Position numbers and translations under genes: made by a program. Below are positions 26,999 through 36,496 of a stretch of 64,000 nt of DNA, piece after piece. The DNA is from Ramlibacter aurantiacus (GTDB taxonomy: Bacteria; Pseudomonadota; Gammaproteobacteria; Burkholderiales; Burkholderiaceae_C): contig NZ_JAEQNA010000010.1 of the NCBI RefSeq assembly GCF_016722895.1, forward strand, positions 62,001 through 126,000. Direction: 5' to 3'. Each line of letters starts with the position of its first letter. Position 1 is the stretch's first letter. The notes under the pieces are model-generated. The model ran no database searches. It was not told the DNA's origin and saw only the letters and a list, made by a program, of their open reading frames with translations.

Positions 26999-27790
26999 TC
27001 AGGCCCGGGATATCCCGGAGGCCATCACCTCCAGCAGGAAGGCGCCCACGCTTTCGGTGAAGACGACGGGTTGCTCCACCGGGCCCAGGTGGGCCGCGTC
27101 GGGCAGCACCAGCAGGCGCGCATCGGGGATGGCCTCGGCCAGTTGCCGGGCGACGGCAGGCGGCACGGCCGAATCCCGGGCTCCGGCCACCACCAGCGTG
27201 GGCACGCGCAAGCTCGGCAGGCGCTCCAGGTGATCGAGCGCCTGGATGGCCCCCACGGCCGCGGCATAGCCGGGCAGCGAAGTCCTGCGGATCTGCGCCG
27301 CCACCCCCTGCAGCGTCAGCGGCGAGGCGGCCGCGAAGCCGCGGGTGAACCAGCGCGCCAGCGTGGGCGCGACCTGCGCCGCCAACCCGTCGGCTTCGGC
27401 CTGCGCCAGGCGCGCCGACCACAGCTCGCGCACCGCCGCGTCGGTGCGGGCACTGGTGTGGGCCAGCACCAGGGCACGGGTGCTGGCCGGGTGGTCCAGC
27501 GCGAAGGCCTGGGCCACCATGCCGCCCAGCGACAGGCCCACCAGGGCCGCGTCGGCGATGCCATGCGCGTCCATCGTGTCGGCCACCTGCCGGGCGTAGT
27601 CGGCCAGGGTCAGCGGGCCGTCCGGGTCGGCGCTGTCGCCGTGCCCGGGCAGGTCGATGCACGCCACCCGCAAGCGGCGGGACCACACCGCCGCTTGCGC
27701 CTGCCAGATCGCGCCGTGGGTGGCGATGGCGTGCAGCAGGACCACGGCCGGCGCATCGACCGGGCCCTGGATGCGACAAGCCAGGCTCAT
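26999..27790 (-). CDS. alpha/beta hydrolase, 3-oxoadipate enol-lactonase-like
   Basis: A 263-residue alpha/beta hydrolase with the oxyanion segment VVLLHAIATHGAIW, GHGDSADPDG, nucleophile elbow GLSLGG (Ser near 100) and a late DAAHLGPVEQP supplying the histidine, the pattern of PcaD-type enol-lactonases. It overlaps ligB by four bases (ATGA), so it is coupled to the ring-cleavage dioxygenase and probably hydrolyses a lactone or ring-cleavage product. The precise substrate is not predictable; protocatechuate, gallate or a substituted analogue are all reasonable. Confidence 0.82.
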   Translation of the reverse strand: MSLACRIQGPVDAPAVVLLHAIATHGAIWQAQAAVWSRRLRVACIDLPGHGDSADPDGPLTLADYARQVADTMDAHGIADAALVGLSLGGMVAQAFALDHPASTRALVLAHTSARTDAAVRELWSARLAQAEADGLAAQVAPTLARWFTRGFAAASPLTLQGVAAQIRRTSLPGYAAAVGAIQALDHLERLPSLRVPTLVVAGARDSAVPPAVARQLAEAIPDARLLVLPDAAHLGPVEQPVVFTESVGAFLLEVMASGISRA

Positions 27791-28623
27791 TCGCGATTCC
27801 CCACGTGCCAGCGCCCCAGGCCAATGCCCGTGTACCAGTTGGCGACGGCCTTGTAGAACAGCGGCTCGAAGCGCCCACCGCCGGCCGCTCCATGCGCCAC
27901 CAGCCAGGTGCGGATCTCCTCGGCGCCGTTGCCGGCCTCGTTGACGTGATCGGTGGCGTAGCGCACCAGCGCCGCCTCGTCGCCCGCTTGCAGCAGGCGC
28001 AGGAACTCGCGGTCAAAGCCTTCGTTCACGGCGCCCATGCGCGGGGTGGCGATGTCGTGGCTGATGCCACCGGTAGCCAGGATGGCGACCCGGCCGGCCG
28101 GCCCGGCGAAGCTCGCGATGGCCTCGCGCAGCAGGCGGCCCCACTGCAGGCAGCGGGCCATGGTGGGAAGCGGCGGCTGCACGCAGTTGATCAACAGCGG
28201 CACCAGCCGCGTGGCCCCGGCCAGCCCGGCCAGGTGCAGCGGCGTGAGCACGCCATGGTCCAGGGTCAGCTCCATCGAGAACGAGGGATCGAAGCCGCCG
28301 CGCAGCGCCTCACCCAGCAGGTGCGCGCCCAGTTCGCCGTCGCCGGCCAGCACCTGGCGATCGGCCTTGAGCCAGTGCTCGACCGGCGTGGCATAGCTGG
28401 CGGCCGCGCCGATGCAGAAGGCCGGGAAGTTGTCCAGGAAGAAGTTGTGGACGTGGTCGTCCGAGATCACGACGACCGTGTCGGGCTCGGTGCGCCGCAG
28501 CGCGTCGCCCAGCGACTGGAAGGACGCGAAGATGGTTTCGCGGTCCGCATCGGGAATGGCGTCCGGAAAGTTGAGCATGACCGGCGTGTGGCTGGCCGCG
28601 AAGATGCCGACGAGTTCAGCCAC
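27787..28623 (-). CDS. class III extradiol dioxygenase, LigB-type catalytic subunit
   Basis: Non-heme iron ring-cleavage dioxygenase subunit of the protocatechuate 4,5-dioxygenase/gallate dioxygenase family. The 278-residue product has the conserved N-terminal histidine in FAASHTPVML (His12), VVISDDHVHNFFLD (His57, His59) and the late GGISHDIATPRMG. It is read after LigA with an eight-base overlap and before the hydrolase with a four-base overlap. The A and B subunits are separate genes, as in Sphingobium LigAB. The ring substrate is unknown but should be a catecholic acid. Confidence 0.88.
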   Translation of the reverse strand: MAELVGIFAASHTPVMLNFPDAIPDADRETIFASFQSLGDALRRTEPDTVVVISDDHVHNFFLDNFPAFCIGAAASYATPVEHWLKADRQVLAGDGELGAHLLGEALRGGFDPSFSMELTLDHGVLTPLHLAGLAGATRLVPLLINCVQPPLPTMARCLQWGRLLREAIASFAGPAGRVAILATGGISHDIATPRMGAVNEGFDREFLRLLQAGDEAALVRYATDHVNEAGNGAEEIRTWLVAHGAAGGGRFEPLFYKAVANWYTGIGLGRWHVGNRE

Positions 28624-28951
28624 GGTGCGGCTCCTTGGGTTGTTGCTCCTGTTCCTGCCGGCGGCCGGCCTCGCGCATCCCCTCGAGGAACACCGGCTCG
28701 GGGATGTGCAGGCCCAGGCAGTGGGCGCGCAGCAGGTAGGGGTTGACGCCGGCCAGGTACATGGCGGCGATGTCGTTGTCGCGGATGGCCGCCTTCAGGT
28801 CCGGCGGCAGCGGCACCTCGGCCATGTAGGCGTCGGGACCGGCCTTGTAGCGCGCCAGGTGGCTGGCCTGGTGGTGCACGTCGAACAGGATGCGGTTCAT
28901 CCAGTAGGCCTCGGTGGTGGGCATGTCCTGCCGCCAGTTACGCATGGTCAT
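28616..28951 (-). CDS. LigA-type small subunit of extradiol dioxygenase
   Basis: A 111-residue partner of the LigB-type subunit. The helical core WMNRILFDVHHQASHLARYK and the segment IAAMYLAGVNPYLLRAHCLGL are typical of the LigA superfamily, which covers the active site and contributes substrate contacts. The ATG at 28951 (MTMRNWRQ) is chosen because GGAGAG lies about 9 bases upstream; a second ATG follows two codons later. It is the first gene of the LigA-LigB-hydrolase operon; the tandem repeat at 29003 separates it from the next gene upstream. Confidence 0.85.
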   Translation of the reverse strand: MTMRNWRQDMPTTEAYWMNRILFDVHHQASHLARYKAGPDAYMAEVPLPPDLKAAIRDNDIAAMYLAGVNPYLLRAHCLGLHIPEPVFLEGMREAGRRQEQEQQPKEPHRG

Positions 28952-29002
28952 GTCAGTGAGCTCTCCATAGCGTGATTGCAAAGAAGCCGCCGCGCAGCGG
29001 CC

Positions 29003-29094
29003 GGCCTGTCCTGAGCGTGTCGAAGGGCCTGTCCTGAGCCCGTCGAAGGGCCTGTCCTGAGCCCGTCGAAGGGCCTGTCCTGAGCCTGTCGAAG
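29003..29094. repeat. 23-bp tandem repeat, four copies
   Basis: Four consecutive units (29003, 29026, 29049, 29072) of GGCCTGTCCTGAGCCCGTCG plus AAG, differing at only one or two bases. The unit contains the reverse complement of the window's dispersed core motif. The array lies between a hydrolase gene and ligA on the same strand, so it may interrupt or end transcription between them. The hydrolase's own C-terminus just upstream is low-complexity (PPKPPGGRSPPGG), perhaps read-through into formerly noncoding sequence. Confidence 0.85.
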
Positions 29095-29109
29095 CGGCCC
29101 CTCCAGCGG

Positions 29110-30315
29110 CTACCGCGGAACCGGCTTTGCCGGGCCGCTGGTTGCGCCCCCTGGGGGGGAGCGGCCGCCAGGCGGCTTCGGGGGGGTCATCGAGCTCACC
29201 AGCCATTCGACGATGGTGGGCAGGGTGCGCGGCGTCAGGCCCATGTGCCCGCCGGGGAACAGGCGCACGCTCTTGGGCCAGCCGCTCTCGATCAGCAGGT
29301 GGATGTCGGCCACCGGGCACTGGCGGTCATCCTTGCCGTTGACCAGCAGCAGCGGCGCGCAGGGCTGGTCGAGCAGGCCCTGGTCCAGCAGCGACAGGCG
29401 CTTGAAGAAAGCCACGTACTCGGCATCGTTCTGGGCGCCCAGCATGCGCTGGCGCGTTTCCACCAGGTCCATGAGGTAGCTGTCCGGATAGCGCGAGGCC
29501 TCCACCCATTCGGGCTGGAACATGTGGTGGGCGCCGCCACCCCAGTTGACGGCACCGGCGATGCGCTGCGGCACCAGGTGCGCGAGCTTGGTGGCCCAGT
29601 AGCCGCCGAAGGAGCGGCCCAGCAGGCCGATGCGATCGCCCTGCCAGTCGGGCTGCGCGGCGATCCAGTCCATGGCGGCCAGGAAGGATCGCTCGGCATC
29701 CGGCACGCCGCGCACCGGCGATTCGCCAGTGCCGGCGTTGTCCATGGCCACCGTGGCTACGCCCTGCGCCAGCAGCGCATCGCAGGCCGCGGTCATCTGC
29801 TCCTTGCACGCGTCGACGCCGCCCCACATCAGCACCACCGGCGGCCGCGCCACGCCCTCGGGCCGGCGCACCAGCATCACCACCTGGCCGCCCTCGCCTT
29901 CTCGCCCGGCGAAGGGAATGGCCACCCGCTCGATGGGGCTGGGCCAGGCCTGCGACGCCGCCAGGTACGCCTCGCGCTCGGCGACGGCGCAGCGCTCCTT
30001 GGCCGGGTGGTTGGGGCAGGGAAAGCGCCCCATGAAGTACAGGCCGCTGGCCTTGAGGTACAGCGCGCCGGCGCGCTCCGGATCGCCAGCGCGGGCGGCC
30101 TCGCTGGCCTGCCGCATCACGCCATCGCCCAGGCCGCCCCACCAGCCGCCCCAGGATTCGCCGTCGAGGCCGGGCAGGGCTGCTATCCAGGCGGACCCTT
30201 CGTCCAGCGGCAGGGCGTTCATGGGATGGGTGCGGCTGGCCAGCCGCGCCAGCATCCAGGCCTTGGCCTCCTGGAGGGTCTTGGGCCGACCGCTCACGTT
30301 GATCGATTCGCTCAC
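29110..30315 (-). CDS. alpha/beta hydrolase of the FrsA/prolyl-oligopeptidase-like group
   Basis: About 401 residues: an N-terminal helical cap (1-140) and a C-terminal alpha/beta hydrolase domain with WGGVDACKEQM, TGESPVRGVPDAERSFLAAMDWI, nucleophile elbow GRSFGGYWATKLA, DDRQCPV (acid) and FPGGHMGLT (His). The layout matches large esterases/C-C hydrolases seen in aromatic clusters. The GTG at 30315 is preferred because AGGAG stands 6 bases before it; an ATG five codons upstream (30330) lacks a ribosome site. The last 25 residues are proline/glycine-rich and look unstructured. Substrate unknown. Confidence 0.8.
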   Translation of the reverse strand: MSESINVSGRPKTLQEAKAWMLARLASRTHPMNALPLDEGSAWIAALPGLDGESWGGWWGGLGDGVMRQASEAARAGDPERAGALYLKASGLYFMGRFPCPNHPAKERCAVAEREAYLAASQAWPSPIERVAIPFAGREGEGGQVVMLVRRPEGVARPPVVLMWGGVDACKEQMTAACDALLAQGVATVAMDNAGTGESPVRGVPDAERSFLAAMDWIAAQPDWQGDRIGLLGRSFGGYWATKLAHLVPQRIAGAVNWGGGAHHMFQPEWVEASRYPDSYLMDLVETRQRMLGAQNDAEYVAFFKRLSLLDQGLLDQPCAPLLLVNGKDDRQCPVADIHLLIESGWPKSVRLFPGGHMGLTPRTLPTIVEWLVSSMTPPKPPGGRSPPGGATSGPAKPVPR

Positions 30316-30366
30316 GTCGCTCTCCTGCATGGGTGTCGATCGATGCTAAGGGCCGCCCCCCGGTGC

Positions 30367-30406
30367 GATTTGATCCAGCCGGCGGCCGGATTTGATCCAG
30401 CCGGCG
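30367..30406. promoter_or_regulatory. two 18-bp direct repeats in a divergent promoter
   Basis: GATTTGATCCAGCCGGCG occurs at 30367-30384 and again, identically, at 30389-30406. The start-to-start distance is 22 bp, about two helical turns, so a bound protein would contact the same DNA face. The pair lies between the divergent hydrolase (leftward) and flavin monooxygenase (rightward) genes. It is a good candidate operator for an unidentified regulator of this cluster. Confidence 0.55.
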
Positions 30407-30451
30407 CTGGCTGCCCCGGCGCGTTGACGCGGCCAGCCCCGGCGGGCGCTA

Positions 30452-31585
30452 ATGCGTGGCATGAATCGTTCCAAGCAGGTGCTGGTGGTGGGCGGCGGCA
30501 TCGGCGGCATGTCGGCAGCCCTTGCGCTGGGCCGGCAAGGGCATGCCATCGACCTCATCGACCTGGACCCGCAGTGGCGCGTGTACGGTGCCGGCATCAC
30601 GATCACTGGCGCCACCTTCCGCGCCTTGCAGGCGCTGGGCGTGCTGGACGAGGTGCTGGCGCAGGGCTGGGGCGGCCACGGCATCCAGGTGTGCGATACG
30701 TCGGGCCGGCCACTGCAGGTCTTGCCCACTGCCCCGGCCGAAGGCGCGGACCTGCCGTCGACCGGCGGAATCATGCGTCCGGCCCTGCACCGCATCCTGT
30801 CCTCGCGCACCCTGGCTTCGGGCGCCCGCGTGCGCCTGGGGATCACGGTGGACGCGCTGGATGAACACGACGACGGCGTGCGCGCCACCTTCAGCGACGG
30901 CACGCAGGCGACCTACGACGCGGTGGTCGGCGCCGACGGCCTGTTCTCGCGCGTGCGCCGGCTGCTGTTTCCCGACGCACCGGCGCCGGCGTACACCGGC
31001 CAGTCCGTCTGGCGCCTGGTGGCCCCGCGCCCGGGCTGGATGCAGCGCCGCCACTTCTTCCTGGGCGGCGCCGTGAAGGTGGGCCTGACGCCGGTCTCGG
31101 GCGAACAGATGTACCTGTTCCTGCTGGAGACCACGCCGCGCCGGCCAGTGATGGGCGACCAGGCGCTCGCGGCCGAACTGCGGCGCCTGCTGCAGGGATA
31201 CGGCGGCATCCTGGCCGAGATCCGGGAGCGCATCGGCCCCGACTCGGGCATCGTGCTGCGGCCGCTGGAGGCCTTCGAGCTGCCCCCGCCCTGGCACCGC
31301 GGGCGCTGCCTGCTGATCGGCGATGCCGCCCATCCCACCACGCCCCAGCTCGCCTCGGGCGCCGGCATGGCGGTGGAGGACGCGCTGGTGCTGGCCGACG
31401 AACTGGCGCGCGAGCCGGAGGTGGCGCAGGCCTTCGCCGGCTTCATGCACCGGCGCTACGAGCGCTGCCGCCTGGTGGTGTCGAACTCACTGGAAATCGG
31501 CCGCCGCGAGCAGGGCCGCGCGCCGGTGGAGGAACAGACCCGCCTGGTCGAGGAATCGCTGCGGGCGCTGGCCCGCCCCATCTGA
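30452..31585 (+). CDS. FAD-dependent monooxygenase (UbiH/PHBH fold)
   Basis: A group A flavin hydroxylase of about 377 residues. The dinucleotide-binding loop VLVVGGGIGGMSAALALG is at the N-terminus, the ADGLFSRVR block (DG motif) near 165, and LLIGDAAHPTTPQLASGAGMAVEDALVLADEL near 290 binds FAD. It probably hydroxylates an aromatic acid, feeding the LigAB ring-cleavage operon read in the other direction. Two in-frame ATGs (30452 and 30461) are possible; neither has a strong ribosome site. The Bug receptor gene follows after 25 bases and is likely co-transcribed. Confidence 0.88.
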   Translation: MRGMNRSKQVLVVGGGIGGMSAALALGRQGHAIDLIDLDPQWRVYGAGITITGATFRALQALGVLDEVLAQGWGGHGIQVCDTSGRPLQVLPTAPAEGADLPSTGGIMRPALHRILSSRTLASGARVRLGITVDALDEHDDGVRATFSDGTQATYDAVVGADGLFSRVRRLLFPDAPAPAYTGQSVWRLVAPRPGWMQRRHFFLGGAVKVGLTPVSGEQMYLFLLETTPRRPVMGDQALAAELRRLLQGYGGILAEIRERIGPDSGIVLRPLEAFELPPPWHRGRCLLIGDAAHPTTPQLASGAGMAVEDALVLADELAREPEVAQAFAGFMHRRYERCRLVVSNSLEIGRREQGRAPVEEQTRLVEESLRALARPI

Positions 31586-31610
31586 TCGAGACAACCACTG
31601 GAGACCCCGA

Positions 31611-32579
31611 ATGCACATCCCCCGCCTCACCCGCCTGGCCGGCATCGCCGCCTTCGCGCTTACCACCGGCCTGGCCGCCGCCCAGAGCTATCCGAGCAAG
31701 CCGGTGCGCTTCATCACCGCCTCCACCGGCAGCCCGCAGGACGTGGTGGGCCGCATCTTCGCGCAGAAGCTCGGCGAGACCTGGGGCCAGCCGGTGGTGG
31801 TGGATAACCGCGCCGGCGCGGGTTCGCTGCTGTCCATCCAGGCCGCGGCCAAGTCGGCGCCCGATGGCTACAACGTGCTGGTGAGCTCGACCGCCTACGC
31901 GGTCACGCCCTACCTGTACCGGAACACCGGCTACGACGCCGAGAAGGACCTGATCCCCGTGGCGTTGCTGGCCACCGCGCCCAACATCCTGGTGACCACG
32001 CCGAACAGCGGCATCCGCACGCTCAAGGACGCGGTGGACCGCGTGAAAGCCGGCCAGACCGTGCGCTACGGCTCGCCCGGCTTCGGCACCACGCCGCAGC
32101 TGTCGGCCGATTACCTGTTCAAGGTCCTGGCCAGGACCGAGGTCACGCACGTGCCCTACAAGGGCATTCCGCCGCTGATGCAGGGGGTGTTGAGCGGCGA
32201 AGTCGAGATCGGCAGCGCCGCCTTGCCCCCGGCGGTGCCGCTGATCAAGTCAGGCCGGCTGGTCGGCCTGGCGGTCACCAGCGCCAGGCGCAGCGCCGCC
32301 GTGCCCAACGTGCCCACCATCGCCGAGGCGGGCTTCACCGGATTCGAGGACGACTCCTGGGTGGGCATCTGGGTGCCGGCCGGCACGCCGCAGCCGGTCA
32401 TCGCCCGCCTGCGCGAAGAGCTGGGCGCGGTGGCGGCCGCCCCGGACGTGAAGGAGAAGCTGGCCAACGTCGGCTTCGAGGCCGGCACGATGTCCGGCGA
32501 TGCCTTCTCGGCCCTGGTGCAGAAGGAGCTGCGCAAGTGGGACCGGGTGGTGAAGGAGACGGGGACGAAGGTGGAGTAA
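31611..32579 (+). CDS. Bug/TctC-family periplasmic solute-binding protein
   Basis: A 322-residue tripartite-tricarboxylate-type receptor. The signal peptide is residues 1-24 (IAAFALTTGLAAAQSYPSKP), followed by the family pattern VRFITASTGSPQDVVGR, VVVDNRAGAGSLLS, LVSSTAYAVTPYLY and HVPYKGIPPLMQGVLSGEVEI. GGAG lies 8 bases before the ATG. Bug receptors are greatly expanded in Burkholderiales and often stand alone beside catabolic genes, binding the carboxylate that the cluster degrades. Here it follows the flavin monooxygenase and no TctAB membrane genes are present. Confidence 0.92.
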   Translation: MHIPRLTRLAGIAAFALTTGLAAAQSYPSKPVRFITASTGSPQDVVGRIFAQKLGETWGQPVVVDNRAGAGSLLSIQAAAKSAPDGYNVLVSSTAYAVTPYLYRNTGYDAEKDLIPVALLATAPNILVTTPNSGIRTLKDAVDRVKAGQTVRYGSPGFGTTPQLSADYLFKVLARTEVTHVPYKGIPPLMQGVLSGEVEIGSAALPPAVPLIKSGRLVGLAVTSARRSAAVPNVPTIAEAGFTGFEDDSWVGIWVPAGTPQPVIARLREELGAVAAAPDVKEKLANVGFEAGTMSGDAFSALVQKELRKWDRVVKETGTKVE

Positions 32580-32653
32580 CGCACGCCGCTCACGGGCGTT
32601 CGCCCGGGGCAGGGAGCAGCGCGTGGCGCTGAACCCAGCCGGCGACGAGCCGC

Positions 32654-34432
32654 TCAGTCGGCGCCGTGCAGGGAAGCCGCCGAAGACGCGTCGTCGCTCT
32701 CCATCTGGGCCATGAGCGCCTGATCGAAGGCCTGGTAAAACGCCGACAGGTCCCGCTCCCGCGGCAGGAACGCGTCGGCGCCTGGGTTTTCCAGCAGGGC
32801 CGCCACGCAGATGGCGTCGGTCTTGCGTTCGGGCGGCACGTGTTGCAGCAGCAGGCCATTGCGCCGCACCGCCACCAGGCACACATCGGGTTGGCGCCGG
32901 TGTTCCGGCATTTCCCAAAGGAGTTCAGGCCTGCGCAGCACCATCTCGGCAAGGAAGCCGGGTAGCTCGTAGTAGCTGCGCGGCACCAGATGAAACCGAG
33001 GGAAGTCGGCGCCTGGATCCGCCGCGCGAGCCAGGTATTCCTCAGGGCTGAGTGGGTACTCCGAAAGCCCGGATGGACCGACCACGCACTCGACCTTATC
33101 GGTCGGTTCAGTGCGGCTGGCGGGCTCCGATGGCTGCGCCGGGCCGACTGCGCGAGAAACGTCGTCCACCAGCTCCTTGGGGACAGAGCTCACGGCCGAA
33201 GCCTTGCTGCGGACGGCCGTGACGCACATCTCCATGTCACGCAGGTGCCGGGGGAGAAAGATCAACTGCGAGCCGTTCTCGCGCAGAAGAGCCAGCATCG
33301 GCTCCCGATAGGCCCGCACGATGTCGGGATCGCCTTGAAGAGCGTCCGGAACGCGCCGGATGGCCAGGGGGTTGTCGCGAACTGCCGCCAGGCACACCGG
33401 CTTGTCGCGCAAGCGGGGCGGAACGACCGGCAAACCCATGCCCCAGGTGTCGACGGCGGCACGGTACATCTCGTCGGTTCGTTCATGCTGGGGCACGTCC
33501 AACAGCGCTTTTCCGCAGCCGCGAATGGCGCTCAGGTACATCTCGGCATCGAGCCAGTCTGGCTTGACGCTCGCCAGGACCGCGTGGTCATGCGCGACAG
33601 CGGCGAGATACATCGCCTTGCTGATGAACTTCTGCGGAACGGAAGCGATCGGCCATCCCTTGGCAACGGCTGCCAGGTACATCTCGGCCGTGCACAGATC
33701 GGGCGGCACCCACTCCATGGCCAGCCCGTTGTTGCGCACCGCGGCCAGGCAGATGTCGCGATAGCGTCGGGTGGGGTGCACGAATTGCAGCGCCAGGCCA
33801 TTGTTGCGGACGGCTGCCAGGCACACCGCATGCTCCTTCTCGTCACGCCGCACCCTCTCCAGCAGCAGGCCGTTGCGGGTGACCCCCGGCAGGATGTAGG
33901 GCGCCGGCTCACAAAGGTCCCTGGGGACGTCGGCGAACCAGCAGGGGTTCTGGTCCAGCAGTTCGCGCGTGACCGCCTTGCTGCCAACCGCTGCCTGCGC
34001 CGCTTCGCGAGTCTCCCCTCTCGCAACCAGCAACTCGGCCAGGGTGTCGCGAACCGTGTAGAAGCCCTCGCCGGCCTGGCAGGCGATCAGCATCAACAGC
34101 TTGTCGGGAAGGGCCCCGATGCCCTCCACCGCTTCCGAACAGGTCGCCGGTTGCGCGTCGGGGGTGCCGGGGGGCTGCGCTTGCGCAGGGGTTTCGCCAG
34201 CCCCCGCGCCCTGCGACGCCCTGCTGGGGGGCGTGCCCGCCGCAGGGGCTAGTGACGAGCCCACCGAAGCGACCGCACGGCCGCGAACCGAAGTGGCCGG
34301 CCCATCCATCGCACTCGAAGCCCCTGCGCCTGCGCGCCGCCGGGAATGCTTGGGCCCGCCCGCGCTCTTCGATTCAGGCGGCGTTTCGGTCCGGGGACCG
34401 GGGGCGAAAGGGAAACGCTTGGTGGGCTTCAT
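32654..34432 (-). CDS. DUF4116-type repeat protein, function unknown
   Basis: A 592-residue protein. Residues 1-100 are proline/alanine/arginine-rich and probably disordered. The rest contains about ten degenerate repeats of roughly 24 residues around CLAAVRNNGLALQFV; variants include YLAAVAKGWPIASV, YLSAIRGCGKALLDV, YRAAVDTWGMGLPVV and CLVAVRRNGLLLQHV, each usually followed by P and a charged residue. This matches DUF4116, a repeat without known function found in scattered bacteria and large DNA viruses. Start 34432 (MKPTKRFPF) is chosen because the upstream extension is unlike protein. No signal peptide or membrane segment is seen. A secreted-effector role is possible but unsupported by neighbours. 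Confidence 0.75.
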   Translation of the reverse strand: MKPTKRFPFAPGPRTETPPESKSAGGPKHSRRRAGAGASSAMDGPATSVRGRAVASVGSSLAPAAGTPPSRASQGAGAGETPAQAQPPGTPDAQPATCSEAVEGIGALPDKLLMLIACQAGEGFYTVRDTLAELLVARGETREAAQAAVGSKAVTRELLDQNPCWFADVPRDLCEPAPYILPGVTRNGLLLERVRRDEKEHAVCLAAVRNNGLALQFVHPTRRYRDICLAAVRNNGLAMEWVPPDLCTAEMYLAAVAKGWPIASVPQKFISKAMYLAAVAHDHAVLASVKPDWLDAEMYLSAIRGCGKALLDVPQHERTDEMYRAAVDTWGMGLPVVPPRLRDKPVCLAAVRDNPLAIRRVPDALQGDPDIVRAYREPMLALLRENGSQLIFLPRHLRDMEMCVTAVRSKASAVSSVPKELVDDVSRAVGPAQPSEPASRTEPTDKVECVVGPSGLSEYPLSPEEYLARAADPGADFPRFHLVPRSYYELPGFLAEMVLRRPELLWEMPEHRRQPDVCLVAVRRNGLLLQHVPPERKTDAICVAALLENPGADAFLPRERDLSAFYQAFDQALMAQMESDDASSAASLHGAD

Positions 34433-34471
34433 GGAAAGATTTCCGGAGCGGGTTGGACCGGCGGTTGCTGA

Positions 34472-35599
<1,128 letters not shown>

Positions 35600-35621
35600 C
35601 ACCTGACCCCTGTCATTGCCT

Positions 35622-36032
35622 CTAGCGCCAGTGCCGGTCGTGCGGTGCCCGGTCGTAACGATTCGGCACCCCATCCCGATCGGCATCGCCCCAGCCGCCT
35701 CGATGGCCACGATGGCCGTGGCCGTGGCCGTGGCGGTGACCAGGCGGCACCCAATGCTGCGGGCGGTCGTAGTAAATGGGCTGGGGATACGCGTAGACAG
35801 GCGCCGGCTGCACGTACACCGGCCGAGGCTGGACATAGACCGGCGCCGGATGCACGTACACCGGCGCCGGCTGCACGTACACCGGCGCCGGATGCACGAC
35901 GTACGGCAGCGGCGCGTTGATGCCGATGGAAAAGTGCACATCCGAGCGGGCGTGGGCGGCGCTCGCCATGGCCAGGCTGGCCAACGCGGCGGCAGCCAGC
36001 AGCAGCGATCGTGTGGGCGAGAGTCGGTTCAT
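35622..36032 (-). CDS. small secreted Pro/Tyr/Val-repeat protein
   Basis: A 136-residue predicted periplasmic or secreted protein. The signal peptide covers residues 1-29 (LLLAAAALASLAMASAAHA). Residues 45-85 consist of repeats of PAPVYVQ/PAPVYVH, then a histidine-rich stretch (GHRHGHGHGHRGHRGG) and a calcium-loop-like DADRDGVPNRYD. GAGGAG precedes the ATG at 36032. Proteins with this layout are common in Burkholderiales and unassigned; the His-rich segment could bind metal. The coding DNA carries matching 15-bp repeats. Confidence 0.75.
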   Translation of the reverse strand: MNRLSPTRSLLLAAAALASLAMASAAHARSDVHFSIGINAPLPYVVHPAPVYVQPAPVYVHPAPVYVQPRPVYVQPAPVYAYPQPIYYDRPQHWVPPGHRHGHGHGHRGHRGGWGDADRDGVPNRYDRAPHDRHWR

Positions 36033-36496
36033 GGATGGCTCCTCGGTTTCAATGGACGTCATCGTGCGCGCGCGCAGATGAACTGAAACTGAACGAGGAC
36101 CCCGGCCGCGTCACACGCTTGCAACCAGACGTGTCGACCATCGCGGCCATGACACCCGAGAACACCGTGCGCCGGATCCTGGAGACGACTTCGGTTCAAT
36201 GGGGACTGCGGCAACGGCCGGCCGCGCTGACAGCAGCCCCCTCGCCGCCCACGCCGCTTCGGTCGCACCGGGTCGCACCGGCGGCGAGCCTCGACGGGGC
36301 TCCGGAATCCTGAACACCTGACGCGGGAAAACGTCCGGAAACTGCGGCGCGCTGGCAACGCCGGCACCCGCTGGTTCCGCTGAGGCACCCGTGCAGGAAT
36401 GGCGGCGGCTGCGTTCCGGGTCGGCTCATCCGGATCGTTTCTAATCGGGGCCCGGCGCTGGCCGCCGGGACGGATCGCATCACACGGTGCCAAGGG
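36033..36496. other. 464-bp gap before the DUF3348 operon
   Basis: Divergent promoter region between the small secreted protein gene and the motor-like operon. A 54-codon frame at 36150-36313 exists but has no homology signal, no ribosome site and arginine/alanine-rich content typical of chance frames. No terminator or clear sigma-70 promoter could be placed. Confidence 0.4.

Noticed and set aside
26999..27790. True PcaD of a beta-ketoadipate pathway
   Set aside because: The hydrolase fold and motifs fit, but no pcaB, pcaC, pcaI or pcaJ is adjacent and it is coupled to an extradiol dioxygenase, so a specific PcaD name is not justified.
32593..32606. Intrinsic terminator after the Bug receptor gene
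   Set aside because: CGGGCGTTCGCCCG can form a short hairpin but has no U-run after it on either strand.
36150..36313. Small gene of 54 codons before the DUF3348 operon
   Set aside because: No ribosome site, no homology signal and composition typical of noncoding GC-rich DNA.
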